Source: Rattus norvegicus (Eukaryota; Chordata; Mammalia; Rodentia; Muridae). From it: a DNA stretch of 64,000 nucleotides. Under the pieces are notes generated by a model, which was given only the letters and a program-made list of their open reading frames with translations, did not search any database and was not told the origin of the DNA. A program made the translations under genes and the position numbers. Where the stretch lies: positions 15,754,501 through 15,818,500 of the forward strand of contig NC_086034.1 in the NCBI RefSeq assembly GCF_036323735.1, given 5' to 3'. Below, one piece after another: positions 12,126-25,068 of this stretch; position 1 is the first letter of the stretch; each line of letters starts with the position of its first letter.

Positions 12126-12290
12126 TAAGATTAACTCCAATTTAATAAGGTGAGGGGTGGAGGTGAGGACTTCTGAGCAATGCCTAAAATGCCAGGGAGA
12201 AGCTAAATTGAGGAATGTACTGTGTGAGAAGATACACACTGACCAAGGCTTAATGAAGGAGCACAATCCAAAATACAAACTAAAGAGAAT
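12126..12290. other. Spacer between LTR and L1 tail
   Basis: Nothing recognised; it may include the badly decayed 5' edge of the following L1. Confidence 0.4.
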
Positions 12291-13915
12291 GTATAGTTTC
12301 TTACACCCATCAGAATGGCTAAGATAAAAAACTCAAGAGATAGCCAATGCTGACAAGGATGTGGAGCAAAGGGGACACTTCTTCATTGCTGATGGGAGTG
12401 CAAACTTGGATAATTACTTTGGAAATCAATTTGGTGCTATTTCAGAAAACTGGGAATAGTTCTACCCAAAGACCCAGCTATACCACTCCTGGGCATATAC
12501 CAAAAAGATACTTCAACATCCCACAAAGACACTTGCTCAACTTGTTCATAGCAGCTTTATTCATAATAGCCAGAAGGTGGAAACAACCTAGATGTTCCTC
12601 AACTCAAGAATGAATAAAGAAAATGTGCTACAGCTATACAATGGTATACTATTCAATAATTAAAAACAAAGAAATCATAAATTTTGCAGGCAAATGGACG
12701 GAACTTGGGAATACCATCCTGAGATAGGTAACCCAGTCCAAAAAGGGCGTGCATGGTATGCACTCACTTATAAGTGGATATTAGCCATAAACTTCCATAG
12801 ACCCAAAGAAGCTAAACAAGAAGGAAGGCCCAAGTAAGGAAGCTTGAGTCCCACTTAGAAAGGGAAATAAAAGATTTGTAAGAGACAGATGAAGGGAGGG
12901 TGTGGCAGGAAGTGGGAGGGGGAGTTCAGGATAAAGTATGGTGAAGGACAGGAATGATGACTAGATGGCCCAAGAAAATGAATTGAAATTTGCAATTGAC
13001 AGGGGTAGGAAGGTAGGGGGCATCTCCAGGACATGACAGAGATCTGGGATAATGGAAGTGCCCAAAAATCGATGGGGGTGACTGTGGATATAATTCACAA
13101 CATTGGGGATATGGAACCTGAAGAGGCCACCTCCTGTAGCCAGGCAAGAACCCCTGTGGGACACCAACCCACCCATTAAACTTTCAATCCAAAATGTATC
13201 CTGTCTACAAGACATGCAGACAGGAGAGATGGAGCAGAGATTGGGGGAATGGGCAACCAAACACCAACCTAACTTGGGACCCATCCCATGGGCAAACACT
13301 AATCTCTGACACTATTAATGATACTCTGTTATGCTTGCAGACCGGAGCATGTTGTACTCTGAGAGGCTCTACCCAGCAGCTGACTCAGACAGATGCAGAC
13401 ACCCACATCCAAACAGTGGATGCAGCTTGTGGACTCTTATGAAAGAATAATTGGAGGGATTGTGAGACTGAAGAGGATGGGACTCCACAGAAACACCAAC
13501 AGAGTCAACTCACCTGGACCCTTGGGGCTCTGTGTCTGAACCACCAGCCAAAGAACATACACTGCCTGGACCTAGGCCTCCTTGCACATAGGTAGCAAAT
13601 GTGCTGCTTGGTCTTCATGTGGATCCTAAACAAGTGGAGCAGGGCCTATCCCCAAAGCTGTTGCCCATATATGGGATAAGTCCTTTAGCTGGGCTACCTT
13701 GTCTGGCCTCAGTGGAAGAGGAAGTGTTTAGCCTAGCAGAGATTTGAAATGCCAAGGTTGGGGGATACTGAGGGGCCACACCCTCTCAGAGGAGAAGGCA
13801 AGGGGAAATTGGGGAAGGATTATGGGAAGGAGTGTCCTGTAGAAGAACAATGAGCAGGATGTAAAGTGAGTAAGTAAAATAAAATAAAATTAAACTTAAA
13901 AAAAGAAAATTTAAA
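12291..13915 (+). mobile_element. L1, 5'-truncated: ORF2 C-terminus and 3' UTR
   Basis: It begins in the last part of ORF2 ('cacccatcagaatggctaag' at about 12,305). It runs through the landmarks of the ORF2 C-terminal region (GATGTGGAGCAAAGG, 'cagctataccactcctgggc', 'catagcagctttattcataa') into a 3' UTR with purine-rich stretches at 12,890-12,925 and 13,790-13,830. It ends in an A-rich tail with AATAAAATAAAAT at about 13,877. The ORF2 remnant is full of stops. The 3' UTR is of the older Lx/LxF type. Confidence 0.85.
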
Positions 13916-15143
13916 AATGTCTTTTCTTGCATAAAATTTGAGAAAAAAGACAAAAACAAACATTAATTTGTGGTGAGTATAATTTGTGGTGAATGTAAAA
14001 TTCAGAGATGATGGAGAGTACTTTAAAAGCTATAACTGATACAAAGTAACTGGTAGAACACCAACATACATACAGCACAAAATAAGATTGTTGTACAAGA
14101 CAATAACTATGAGAAAAGAAGCATGAGAATTAAATGAAAGATATGTTATGCAAATATAATTGAATTTAACATGATAACAGTGCAGAAGCTAGTTCTGTGT
14201 GTATTTCTAAAAAGCAAATTCATGATGAAGACAAAGTCAGGACACAACAGTTATTAAAACAAGGCCTTGAGATACATAAGCACTATCTGCACTTTCAGGA
14301 TCCCATGTAAAAGGTATAAATTTACAAGATGTTTTGGAAGTTAACAAACTTCTCAAAATGTTCCTCAAATTATCGTTAATTGGGTAGGGCATGCTTTTTA
14401 TAGGAAATATTTATTATAAAACCCATTTTAAGTCTCCCATAGGGAACATAGCAATACATTCTCACTGTGAAAAACTGTGATGAACTCACTTCAGCAAACA
14501 CCACATAGCCTGATACACCGTGTTAAACACAGTAGGGATGTACTTTGATACCACTACCTTGTAGATTTCTTTATTCTTATTAATTTCTGATAGAAAACAG
14601 GAATTCAAGTGTTAGGTTTCAGAATTAGTCACCTTCTCCTAAAAAGAATTTCTCTGAAAATGGTTGAGAAACCATATACACTGATCTATTGTCTAACAAA
14701 GGGACATTAAGAGTTGGTTTAATACCAGAGGCACAGTAGTAGATTTTCTGAGACCTACGAATGGCCTATAAAGAGATCCTTGATCCTAATAATGAAGCCA
14801 GGAATTATTAACATGTCCTGGAACAAGGCTTACACTGTGTGATATGAGGTATAAGGGATAGTTGCATAAAACCCTTTAAGGGAATCATTTATGTAAACAT
14901 TTATTTTAATTTATCGCTCTAAAAGAGAAGATGCCCAAAAACAAGATTGCCTTAACTCACTATATATAATGTATTTATTTATGCACAATTTTAGACAACC
15001 TGATTTTTATGGCAATTTGGCAATCATAACCTAGTCTGAGACAGAGATTGTGGCCCAGGAATCACTACAGCCAAGTCCTGCCCTGTCCACTACTTGCATT
15101 GCCACTATTCCTAAGTGCTATAATTTATTCTGTGATTTTTATT
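13916..15143. other. Unassigned AT-rich sequence
   Basis: No repeat or coding signal recognised. Confidence 0.45.
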
Positions 15144-15152
15144 GCTTGTTTA

Positions 15153-15186
<34 letters not shown>

Positions 15187-15300
15187 TTGTACTTATTTAT
15201 CACTGTGTCACCATGTAGCTCAGACTGGATTTAAACGTAACATGGTTCTTCAGCCTTCTGTGTGTTGGGATTACAGATGTCTGGCACTCTGACTGTCTTC
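15144..15300 (-). mobile_element. B1-type SINE, old copy, with (TTAC)n tail
   Basis: The + strand shows the complement of a B1 body: 'tcaccatgtagctcagactgg', then 'ttcagccttctgtgtgttgg' and GGATTACAGATG. The A-rich tail at its low-coordinate side has become (TTAC)n, about eight units at 15,153-15,185. It is built like the copy at 2.75 kb. Confidence 0.75.
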
Positions 15301-17127
15301 CCACATGATTTTGTATAATGACATATTTGTCAACAACTGGCCAGTAGGTATGTCATGGTTGGAGTAAGATAAACAAAATTACTAGCATAACCTTCTCGAA
15401 AAAATATTGTCAAATAGTTGAGAGTATTATGAACTTAGTCTAAAATATTGACCAAAAAATGATAGAAAGGCTGACCAATGGCCAAGTATGTAGAGAGGGA
15501 AAGACTGGGCAAGGATAGGTATGACAAGTGTGGGAGAGGAGACTCACACAAACACACACAGTCTAATCATGAAACTCTTTAATTGGTTTATCTGAATGAC
15601 AAGAATTGACAACGCCGAGCACACATGTCACTGTCCTGGAGAACTGTAACCAATGTTTTCCCTCTACGGTGTTCCCTGTATATCTCTGCTCCTTTTACAC
15701 ACGTCTTCATTTTCACCACATCTCTCTGTGTCTTTGGGTTTCTTTACCTCCCTTTCTTTTCCAGTCTCTGAGAAGTCAAACCTACCTCACCTTAGAATGG
15801 ACTTCCGTCTTAAAAACAAACAAACAAACAAAAAAGTCATGAGAAACCTGGACCTGCAGCTGAACCCACACTGTACCCAAGTACCAGGAAGAACCGCAGG
15901 GCTTGCCGTTGGCCCTAGCTCCTTCCTAACTGGAGTTAATTAAAGGTTAGTCTGACTGGTTCAGATGTGCTTTCAGACTGCTCATGTTTGTATAAGGTCT
16001 TGCTACAGAGCCCTCACCTGTCAGCGTATGCTAGTCATTCAGTTAGATCCTTTCCAAGATGGACCATCCTCCCACCCATCACTTGCTTCCATTTTCTATA
16101 AAACCTGTCCTGATGAAAGTGCAAAGCTCTTTCACCAAACATCCTGTGGGTCGGAAATGAGCAAGCCCATGTGTAGTAAAAAGATTCCAAAGTAATTACA
16201 TTAAAAAAAAATCCAGGTCCTTGGTGCTCTTTTAGGTTCAGGAAAGCTTCCTAGCACAGCATTTACAAGTCTACACTGCCATCCAAAGTACTGTGTTGTT
16301 GTTTTGTCTAATTTCCCCTTCAGCAAATTATTAGCTATTTATGTAGCAAATTATTATCTATCAGCATCCTCCTTGACGGCATTTTCCATGCTTATTTTGT
16401 CAAATTTTTCAAACATTCTTTTTTTTCAAGTTTTAACCTGACTTCTTCCTTTCCGTATTACTCTTTCTATTATTCGGTTTGATTTTAAAGCCACACTTAA
16501 AGGTCAGATTGCACCATTTTGTATCAAGCAATATCACTGCCAGGATTCCCTGAACATCTTGGGGACCTTGAGTAGATGCTCTTCTGTTTCTTGGCTTCGC
16601 TCCTCCTTTCTCATCAGTTATTACATTACGTTTTACTGTAAGTTCATCGCTTGCCCAGCAAAACTTTACCTGCAGGGTTCCAGACAGACCTGTTTAGAGT
16701 AGGTTTCCTAATAGATGCAATTGTCTTTACCTAATATTATTCTAACTGGGTTTAGTGTTTAATGCTGCATTCAAGCTAGATTCACAGCCTGAGGATGACC
16801 TTTATGCCTGTTGACCTCATTTTCCCTCCTCCTTCTCTCCCCTGGGAAAAACAACAAAAAAAAAAACTATTTCACCCAAACACCTGTCTTCCTTTTAAAG
16901 AAACACTGAGTCATCTACTTGATGCAAGATACATAGGGAAGGGGATGGACACAAGGAAAACTGTTTATAGGAAGGATGATAGAGAGAGGCAAGGAAGGGA
17001 AGGGCCCTGTCTTTTGCTCACTACAGCAGGTGAGAAAGGAAAGGAGAAAAACTTGAAGAAGGAAGTGCAATTGAGAGCTAGACAGCAGCTGGCTGTGAAA
17101 GGTGCTTTCTAAAAAAGGAGACTTTGA
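15301..17127. other. Unassigned sequence
   Basis: About 1.8 kb without a recognised repeat. Short (AAAC)n at about 15,815-15,832 and an A-run at 16,857-16,866 may mark decayed SINE tails. Open frames of 60-105 codons here resemble no known family. Confidence 0.45.
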
Positions 17128-17408
17128 AAGAGTACTCAGACCAGACTACCAACCAAAGAGTATACATGGAGGGAGCCAGGACTCCAGATACATATAGAGC
17201 AGAGGATGACCTTATCTGACATTAATGGGAGGGGAGCGAGGCTTGATGCCCCAGTGTAAGAGGATAGTAGAGGGGTGAGTCTGGAATGAGTGAATGGGTG
17301 GCAGAGGACCCCTGTGGAGTCAAACAAGGGGAGGAGGAGATGGGATAGGGGTTGGTGAAAGGGAATATCATTTGAAATGCAAATGAATAAAATGATTAAT
17401 AAAAATAT
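17128..17408 (+). mobile_element. L1 3' UTR stub
   Basis: The distal 3' UTR of the younger murine L1 type: 'ccaaccaaagagtatacatgg', 'agagcagaggatgaccttat', 'cttgatgccccagtgtaag', a G-rich stretch at 17,322-17,365, then 'atttgaaatgcaaatg' and AATAAAA near the end. No ORF2 is left. The same 3' UTR appears at 21.3-21.6 kb and 27.2 kb. Confidence 0.85.
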
Positions 17409-17820
17409 TGGAAGCAGTTCACATGCCTGGAGTTACAAGATGCAAACCACTTGTATTTATTTGTTCCCCGAGCTGATGATTGAGTGCATGCCTCATCAAT
17501 CCCACATTTGAGAAAAAGAGGATATAGCTGTAAAAGGAACATGAGTGGAGGCAGAAATGAATTCTAAAAAGCCAGATTCCTGAAGAACCAAGACTTCTGA
17601 GAGGCAGAGAAGAGCTGATGTCAGAAAGTGGAGCAGCAGGTCAGAGTTCTGTAGGGAAAGACCATTCTGCATCCTCACATGGGTGCAATTTGTAGAAAAG
17701 GATTGGAACGAATAACATTGGATTGGTCAACTAGTTACACAGCTTTACTCACATAGTTAATGGGTAGAGCTCCTGAAAACGACCATCTTTACCCAAGTCT
17801 AACTATCCAACTTTCCTACT

Positions 17821-17822
<2 letters not shown>
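17409..17822. other. Unassigned sequence
   Basis: No recognisable feature. Confidence 0.45.

Positions 17823-17881
<59 letters not shown>
17823..17881. repeat. (GT)n microsatellite
   Basis: Uninterrupted GT run of about 29 units, the longest pure dinucleotide GT run in the window. Confidence 0.98.
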
Positions 17882-17884
<3 letters not shown>

Positions 17885-18694
17885 GTTCAGATGGGGTGCC
17901 CACTCTGAAAGCAAATCAGATTCTTTAGTTTAAAATTTACAGTCTTACTTGTAAGTATTTGCCCAAATTAATTTTGAAAAGTTCACCCTGATTTATGATT
18001 ACTAACTCTGAAAATATCTCTGTAGTGAAGACAATAATGGTTCCCCAAGGATTTCTATATTTTAGTCTTGAAATTTATAGCTATTGTTGACATGGCAGAG
18101 TGGAATTAAAATCTTGTATAATATTATAAATACTCAGAAGACTGAAAAAGGTAGAGGCATCATCCTAGATCATCCAGGAGAACCAGAACCCCTCAAAAGC
18201 ATCCTTCACAATAGAGAGGGGTTGGGAAAGAGGTAGAGTCAGACAGCTCAGTCTGGCAGAGCTGACTCTGATGATGAAAGAATAAGGTCACATGCCAAGG
18301 AATATAAGAGGCCTGCAGAAGCTGGAAAGACCCAGAAATACAATTGGCACATTCACATTACCTGAGAGACCCATGCTGAATCTCTGACCTCTGTAAACAT
18401 TAGGGAGTAAAACTTCATTGTTTGGAGTCTTAAGTATCATTATAAAGCAAACAAATTTCCATATGCCCAAAACAAATTTTAACAAACTATAGTACATTTT
18501 TACAGTTGACTACCATTCACCCTCAGCAAGGAACCACCTTCTATTCTTGGCATGTGATTGGAATATAAGGGTAGTGCATTGAATTGAGGTAATAAATCCT
18601 CACTGGTACAGGGGAAAGAGAAACTGTATGAGCGGCAAGAGATCGGTACTGATATTTGAGGTTTTCAGACTAAGGTGAATAGAAAAGGATCCCT
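17882..18694. other. Unassigned sequence
   Basis: No recognisable feature. Confidence 0.45.
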
Positions 18695-18884
18695 TAGTGG
18701 TTCTCAACCTTGCTAATGCTGTAACCCTTGAATACAATTCCTCATGTTGTAGAGATCCCCAACCATAAAATTATAGTTGTGAAGTAACTATAATTATACC
18801 ATTACACCATTATAAATTGTAATGTAAATATTTTTGGACATACAGGTTGCCAAAGAGTGGTGACCCAAAGGTTAAGAACTCCTG
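18695..18884 (+). mobile_element. URR1-like hAT-Charlie nonautonomous DNA transposon
   Basis: The element opens with TAGTGGTTCTCAACCTT and closes with the inverted complement AAGGTTAAGAACTCCTG, so the terminal inverted repeats are still visible. The interior ('ctcatgttgtagagatccc', 'aaccataaaattatagttg', 'attgtaatgtaaatatttt') matches the order of the rodent URR1 family. At about 190 bases it has no transposase. I could not find a convincing 8-bp target duplication. Confidence 0.8.
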
Positions 18885-20380
18885 ACATAGAGAATCTTGA
18901 GGTAAATTAGAGTGTGATAAATTTTACATGGTGTATGGTCTTCGCAAAACCTTGGAATTGTGCATCATAGTGTGCACATGTCAGTATACGCAAAGTAAAA
19001 AAAAAAATCACTCAGGAATTTGGAGACTCTACAGAGAAAAATAAGCATATAGATCTTATAATTTGATAAAATGTAAAATTTAATGAACACATTACACTTC
19101 TGCTTCAAAGAAAGACAATGTCAAATGTTAGTGTATATATGCACAGAATCATATTCCCACAGCAATTTTAGACTTTTAAATTTATTAATACATGCTAAGC
19201 ATATTACATTATTTCAAAATCGTGTGGCTCACAACTTCTCATATGTCATCCTTTGCCAAATTCTCATCTAGGCTTTCTTGTGACTGTCAAAACAAACTTT
19301 CTTGCAGGTATATTCTGTTTATTGTGTTGGGGTTAAAATCCACTCCTATCTACAGTGATGTTTCTCCTTCCGTGCTTTTCGATTGGAAAATCTTCCTTGA
19401 GATTCCAGCCTGGACTCTCTTACTACATATGTATCCCTTGTACATGGTTTATGTCTTTTAGTCAGTTTCTTTCTTTTGTATAAAAGACAACTTGGGATTT
19501 CACATCATTAACTATGAAAAGGTTTCTGCTAAAGAACCAGTCAAGAAATACCTGGAACTCCAGATAGGTATTCAATACCCTCTTTTTGCCTCCATGAGTA
19601 ACATGCATGTAAACATGCACACATACCCCCACAGACACAGATAAATAAAATCAACATTTAGTAAAAGAAAGGCTTCTGCTAAAGGTATCAGGTCCTAATA
19701 TTAAGAATGAGTTGTACGTTGTATTAAAAGATCTCCAGTATAAACCAGTCCAGTACATACATTTGCTTCTTTGTTGCATGAGAACTTATTTTATGGAGGT
19801 TGTTACTTCTAAAATTGCAGCCAGACCAAGTGGGAATCAACTCTTATCCCTTTGTGAGAATTTTGAAGACCCATTGGGTTACTGGTATATTGCTTACCCA
19901 CTTTGCACCAACAGTGCTGGGAACTTTCTAATGCAAAATGACACATACATATAGTCTGTGTTTTCTGAAGGTCGTGAGTTGAGGCACACCTCATGTAATC
20001 TCTCTCCTTAGGGTCTCTCATTGCTGCAGTTCAAATGTATATCAGATCAGAAATCTACCCTGAAGGCTTGACTGAGGAAAGAATGCTCAGTTGGTAAAGA
20101 CTGGAAGACTGAGAGCTTCTGCATTTCCTTAGATTTCACCTCAGCTAACTCATGCCTCCTTCAGTGTCCTTCCATTTAGCTTTCTCTAACATAGTTTGCT
20201 TCATGTTTCCTTATAGCCATGAAGAAAGAGAATAGGCGTGATTGTAATATAGTGTGCATTGAAATTCTGTGTAGTATACTAGCATAACATTCCCAGAACA
20301 TATTCTCAAGTCACAAACTACATCCATATTCAAGAAGAGGAGATTACACATAAACATAAACTCAAGGATATAAGGCTCAT
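18885..20380. other. Unassigned sequence
   Basis: No recognisable repeat or gene in 1.5 kb. Open frames of 60-90 codons are unremarkable. Confidence 0.45.
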
Positions 20381-20393
20381 AAGGGATAATATG
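20381..20393 (+). repeat. Target-site duplication, left copy
   Basis: AAGGGATAATATG matches AAGGGCTAATATG at 21,615-21,627 with one difference. The pair brackets the 5'-inverted L1. Confidence 0.8.
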
Positions 20394-21020
20394 TGGGTGG
20401 CCCCATGCCCCAACTGGGGGCCTTAACTACCTTCTGGATATGGTCTCTACTGGTTCTCCCTCCACTGTGTTGGGTGCTAGCTTCATCCCTGTTGGGTCCT
20501 GGAAGCCTACTGCTTTTCTGGCATCTGGGACCTGCTGGGGGCTACCTCTAGTTCCCATCCCTCACACCTCTGTCCTGACCCTCTGTATATCATCCCTGTC
20601 TCCTCCCATACCTGATCCTTCCTCCCTTTTCCTCCTCTACCTTGCCCCAAGTACCTCGCACCCTCTACCCCTTGTGATTATTTTGTTTCCGTCTTCTGAG
20701 AAGGACTGAAGCATCCACATTTTGGTCTTCCTTCTTCTTGACCTTCATATGGTCTACGAATTGTATCTCGGGTGTTCTCAGCTTTTGGGCTAATATCCAC
20801 TTATCAGTGAGCGCATACCATGTATGTTCTTTTGTGACTGTTACTTCACTCAGGATAATATTTTCTAGTTCCATTAATTTGCCTAAGAATTTCATGAAGT
20901 CATTGTTTTTAATACTTGGGTAGTAACTAATTGTGTAAATGTATCACAATTTCTGTATCCATTACTCTGTTGAGGAACATTTGGGTTCTTTCCAGCTTCT
21001 GCCTACTACAAATAAGGCTG
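20394..21020 (-). mobile_element. Inverted 5' part of a twin-primed L1
   Basis: On the - strand this is the ORF2 C-terminal end followed by the proximal 3' UTR. The frame at 20,895-20,665 reads as the L1 ORF2 C-terminus (MKFLGKLMELENIILSEVT at its start). The low-coordinate end carries the 3' UTR landmark complementary to 'gtggccccatgccccaactg'. Together with the + strand 3' UTR that follows, it forms one element with a 5' inversion. The breakpoint at about 21,020 has a 2-base overlap (GC) between the two parts. Confidence 0.85.
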
Positions 21021-21614
21021 CAGAGACTGAAAGGAAGGTTCTACAGAGACCGCCCTACCTGGGGATCCATCCCATATGCAGCTACCAAACCCAGTCACTA
21101 TTGCTGATGCCAAGAAGTACTTGCTGACAGGAACCTGATATGGATGCCTCCTGAGAGGCTCTGTCAGAGCCTTACTGACACAGATAATACTTGCAGCTAA
21201 CCATTGGAGAAAGCACAGGGACCCCAATGAAGAAGTTAGAGAAAGGACTGAAGGAGCTGAAGGTGTTTGCAACCCATAGGAAAGACAGCAATATCAACCA
21301 ACCAGACCCCCTAGAGTTCCCAGGGAGTAAACCACCAAGCAAAGAGTACACAGGGAGGGACCAATGGCTCTAACTGCATATGAAGCAAAGGATGGCATTG
21401 TCTGGCATCAATAGGAGAAGAAGCCCTTGTTCTTATGAAGGCTCAATTCCCCAGTATAGAGGAATGCCAGAGTGTTGAGATAGGAGTGGGTGGATGGGAG
21501 GGGGAGCATCCTCATAGAAGCAGGGGGATGGGGGATGGGAGAGGGGAGGACCTGGAAAGGGGATAACATTTGAAATGTAAATACATAAAATATCTTATAA
21601 AAAAAAAGAAAAGA
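21021..21614 (+). mobile_element. Direct 3' part of a twin-primed L1 (3' UTR and tail)
   Basis: It starts in mid 3' UTR at 'agagactgaaaggaagg' and proceeds through 'ccaaaccca..tcactattgctgatgcc', 'caaccaaccagaccccctag', G-rich stretches at 21,484-21,550, 'ataacatttgaaatgtaaat' and an A-rich tail to 21,614. Relative to the usual order of this 3' UTR, roughly 65-70 bases appear missing between the end of the inverted part and the start of this part. Confidence 0.85.
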
Positions 21615-21627
21615 AAGGGCTAATATG
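21615..21627 (+). repeat. Target-site duplication, right copy
   Basis: AAGGGCTAATATG directly follows the A-rich tail; see the left copy at 20,381-20,393. Confidence 0.8.
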
Positions 21628-24600
21628 CAATTCTGGTCACTATAAATGTTTTTATTAGCAACCAGCTAAGATTAAAATCTTGGCTGGCTCAAACAACCAG
21701 TTGTTTTCTTCATAGCACCATTTGACTCTGAGGCACTCAAAATACTTTCTACCTCTAGGGTTTATGTCCATTTCTGGACTCAACCTCTTCATATTAATCA
21801 TTGGCATTGTTTGGTTTACAGTAAGAAGCTGCCTTCAGTTCTTGGGGAAATGACTCTTGCACTGAAGAGCCAGGGTTTGTCCTCTTATTGGAACTGCATC
21901 CCTTTTCTCTGCAAATGCCTTGAAATTTCCAGCAACTGTGTGGAGCCCAGCTCATTTGGACACAATTTTTTATGATTTATTTATTTTACATATCCTCTTA
22001 TGACTTTTCAGCCGGAATCAACAAAGAAATGTAATATCACTAAACAATAATACTTTCCCAGAATTGCTATGAGTCATAAAAAGGTTTATTTCATTGGGAA
22101 CGGAGAATAATGTTAAATATGTCAAAAAGTCTACCAAAGCCTGCTAGTCTGCTGAAATTTGAGAAAAATCCTAATTTAGAGATAGACATTGGGAAAATCA
22201 AAATATGACTCAGTACTTAAAATAAATTTCTGTTCTTTCAATCAACACAAATTTGGCTCTTAGCATCTTGTTGAGAAGTTCAAAACTTACCTGTAACTCC
22301 AGCTCTAAGGGATGCAATGCCCTTTGGGGATACTATACATGGCAGCGTATACACATGCCTCAAAATAAAAATAACTCTAAAAATAAATACAAATTTGGAG
22401 AAATCTCCTGAAAAGGAATATATGACCTGAGATTGTTTACTCGAGGCTCTCATAGCATCTATTTGTGACCTGGTTTTAGTCTTCATCCTGTTCAGCTGAT
22501 TTCAAGAGAGAGGGAGCATGTGTACCCTCTGTTGTGTTCCCTCATCATCTAGGAGAGCCTTGAGGAGAGCCTTTTCCTCACAGCAGCACTGCTTCTTCAG
22601 TAGATAACCAAGATGTGGAGGAAACACTATGGGAACTTGCAGACATGCTATCTGCTAGTTAAATGACATGGGAATGTACAAATTACTATTTCCATCAGCA
22701 TTTGTCTTCATAATGCTACCCAGGAGATGACGAAAAGGAAATATTATTTCTGGTTTACAGACTTATTAAAATTGTTCATATTACAAAATGTCTCAAAATG
22801 GTGCTCACATCATTTTGTCTGGTCCATACATAAAATGAACACAATTCATGAATGGTGGGTCTCATTGTCTATGCTAGAAATTATGAGATCATAGTGTCTG
22901 TACACTTTCCCATGTTGTTTCTTTTCCTTCTAGTATTGTTACAGGTTTCTTCATTAGGAGTGTTTACATTTTAATATAATGAGAATTTCTACAAAATTTA
23001 GGGCTACCTTGCTTTCTTTCTTTTACTAGTATTTGCTCATTTTTAGACACTATCAGAAAGCCCACACAGTTTTAAGACAATAGGAGTGTCCTAGGCACAG
23101 CATCTAATTTAGTTTGCCATAAGCAAATAGGCAAGCATTCATCTTTAGATTAAAAACAAGTACCCTCCTGATATTAAACTAATTGTTCAGTGAAACATGA
23201 CTTATTGATATACAACTGTGCTCTTGACTGTGAATAATTACCACATTTCAAACCGAAACATTACATACATTTGCATATGTGTTTGTTATGTACAGATCCA
23301 TGCAAATAAGCCATCGTAGGTTATAAATTATCATTATTCTTTTCATCTTCGTGGCACTAGGATTGATCGTTAGTTTTTGTGCGGAAAGATGGAGCCAAAT
23401 AAAGCATTGTTTACCAGAGATAAGCAGCCCTTAATAGAAAGCATTCTCTTTTGTTGCCAGTTCTTTAAATTCAGTCAAAATGGTGGGTGTGCTATTCTGA
23501 ATATATATAGAAATAACCGCCATAAGAAAAAAAATCTCCTCATCTATTCAAACCACTGATACCTTGTCTCTATGTACAGCGTGCAGGATGCTAGCTGCCT
23601 GTGGCTCTACCATGTGCAACTTCTAGAATCTCAGACAAGTTAGTTAAAATTCAGAAGGCTTGACTTTTCATGAAACGAGATATTTTCAAACTTTTTCCTG
23701 CAAATTCTGAGGATGCGTTAAATGTGAAGCACGTGTTCACTGCCTGGTATTTGCTAATGGGTCGTAAATGTTTTTATTGTTTATTAGACACAAATGGATG
23801 TTAAAGCGCTTGTTAATACATAATCTCATTTGATGCATGGGTACCTCTGTAATAAAGTGACTATCTTTCAAATTGTATAGAAAAGCTACTGAGCATTGGA
23901 GGTTCTAAGTACCTTGTTTCTATGGAAAAGGAGTGGTGGTCTTTGGATTTGTAGCAGGACTGTAGGGCTCTAAGTCTGCAGGTGTCGCCAAGGAGATGCA
24001 TCCTACAAGAGAACATTGAACTTGACAGCTAGCTTGCCAGCTTCAGAAACCTCTTCAAGCATGTAGACTTCGACAGTTTAGTAACAACACCCCCCCCCCC
24101 AAATGTAATAAGTGTCCACGGTGCTGTTACTGTCCTGCTTTCTCTCTAGGTGCTTTAACTGCACCATTGCTAGCTTTCGTCCCACCTCTGCAATGAATCT
24201 TTCTACCACCCTCACACTGCATGGAGATTTTAAATCTTAATCATATCAGGGCTTAGCAAAAGCCATGCATTGACACTTTATCTGCCTCGTTTGCCAGAAT
24301 GCTCTCTGAACACTAAATGGATGATGCATGGTTAAATGGACATAAGCACCCTGAAAACGGTGTTCATGCATCACCTCTATGTAATAAATACAGCCACTTT
24401 CCTCTATCAAGCTTCAGACCTATCATTTAAAGAGACAGAACTGAGAATCATGAATTCTATGAATAGCAGCAGAGTTTAGCACATCTGTGGAATTGTGTTA
24501 ATCCAATTGAATTTCATCAGCCTGTAGTTAAAAGGGACATGATATCAAGATATGAACATCAAATAAAACGGAGCTTTTTCTGTTAGTGAACACAACAAGC

Positions 24601-24640
24601 TCATGATAAAAACAAGAAAGCAGATATTCGCTGCAGGAAA
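21628..24640. other. Unassigned sequence; possible conserved noncoding elements
   Basis: Three kilobases without a recognisable repeat, the longest repeat-free stretch in the window. A poly(C) run of 10 lies near 24,090-24,100. 23,580-23,900 and 24,160-24,545 are of even composition, with TAATTG-, TTTAAT- and ATGCAT-type cores. They could be regulatory, but nothing in the sequence proves it. No open frame above about 70 codons resembles a protein family. Confidence 0.4.
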
Positions 24641-25068
24641 TCTCTCCCCTCCCTCTCCTTCTCTCACCTCTCTCTCTCTTTCTCTCTCTCTCCTCTCTCT
24701 GTGTGTTTCTATGTTGTGTCTGTCTGTCTCTATGTCTGTCTCTATGTCTTTCTCTTCTTGTGTGTCTATGTGTGTGTCTGTCTCTGTATGCATCTGTGTC
24801 TGTCTGCATGTGTGTCTCTGTGGGTCAGTCAGTCTGTCTGTATGTATGTCTAGGTGTGTATCTGTCGATGTGTGTCTGTGTGTGTCCGTGTGTCTGCCTG
24901 TCTGTCTCTATTTCTGTGTGTCTGTATCTGTATGTGTCTTTATGTCTCTGTGTGTGTGTCTATGTGTGTGTCTGTATGTGTATCTGTGTGTGTGTGTGTC
25001 CATCTGTCTGTCTCTATTTCTGTGTGTCTTTCTGTGTGTGTGTGTCTCTGTATGTGTCTGTATGTGCA

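Noticed and set aside
12961..13299. 112-codon - strand frame
   Set aside because: It lies antisense in an L1 3' UTR and resembles no protein.
16795..17112. 105-codon + strand frame in unassigned DNA
   Set aside because: The Lys/Glu-rich end reflects a purine-rich stretch; there is no domain, and a frame of this length is expected by chance in several kb.
24090..24100. Poly(C) run
   Set aside because: An isolated homopolymer without neighbouring structure.
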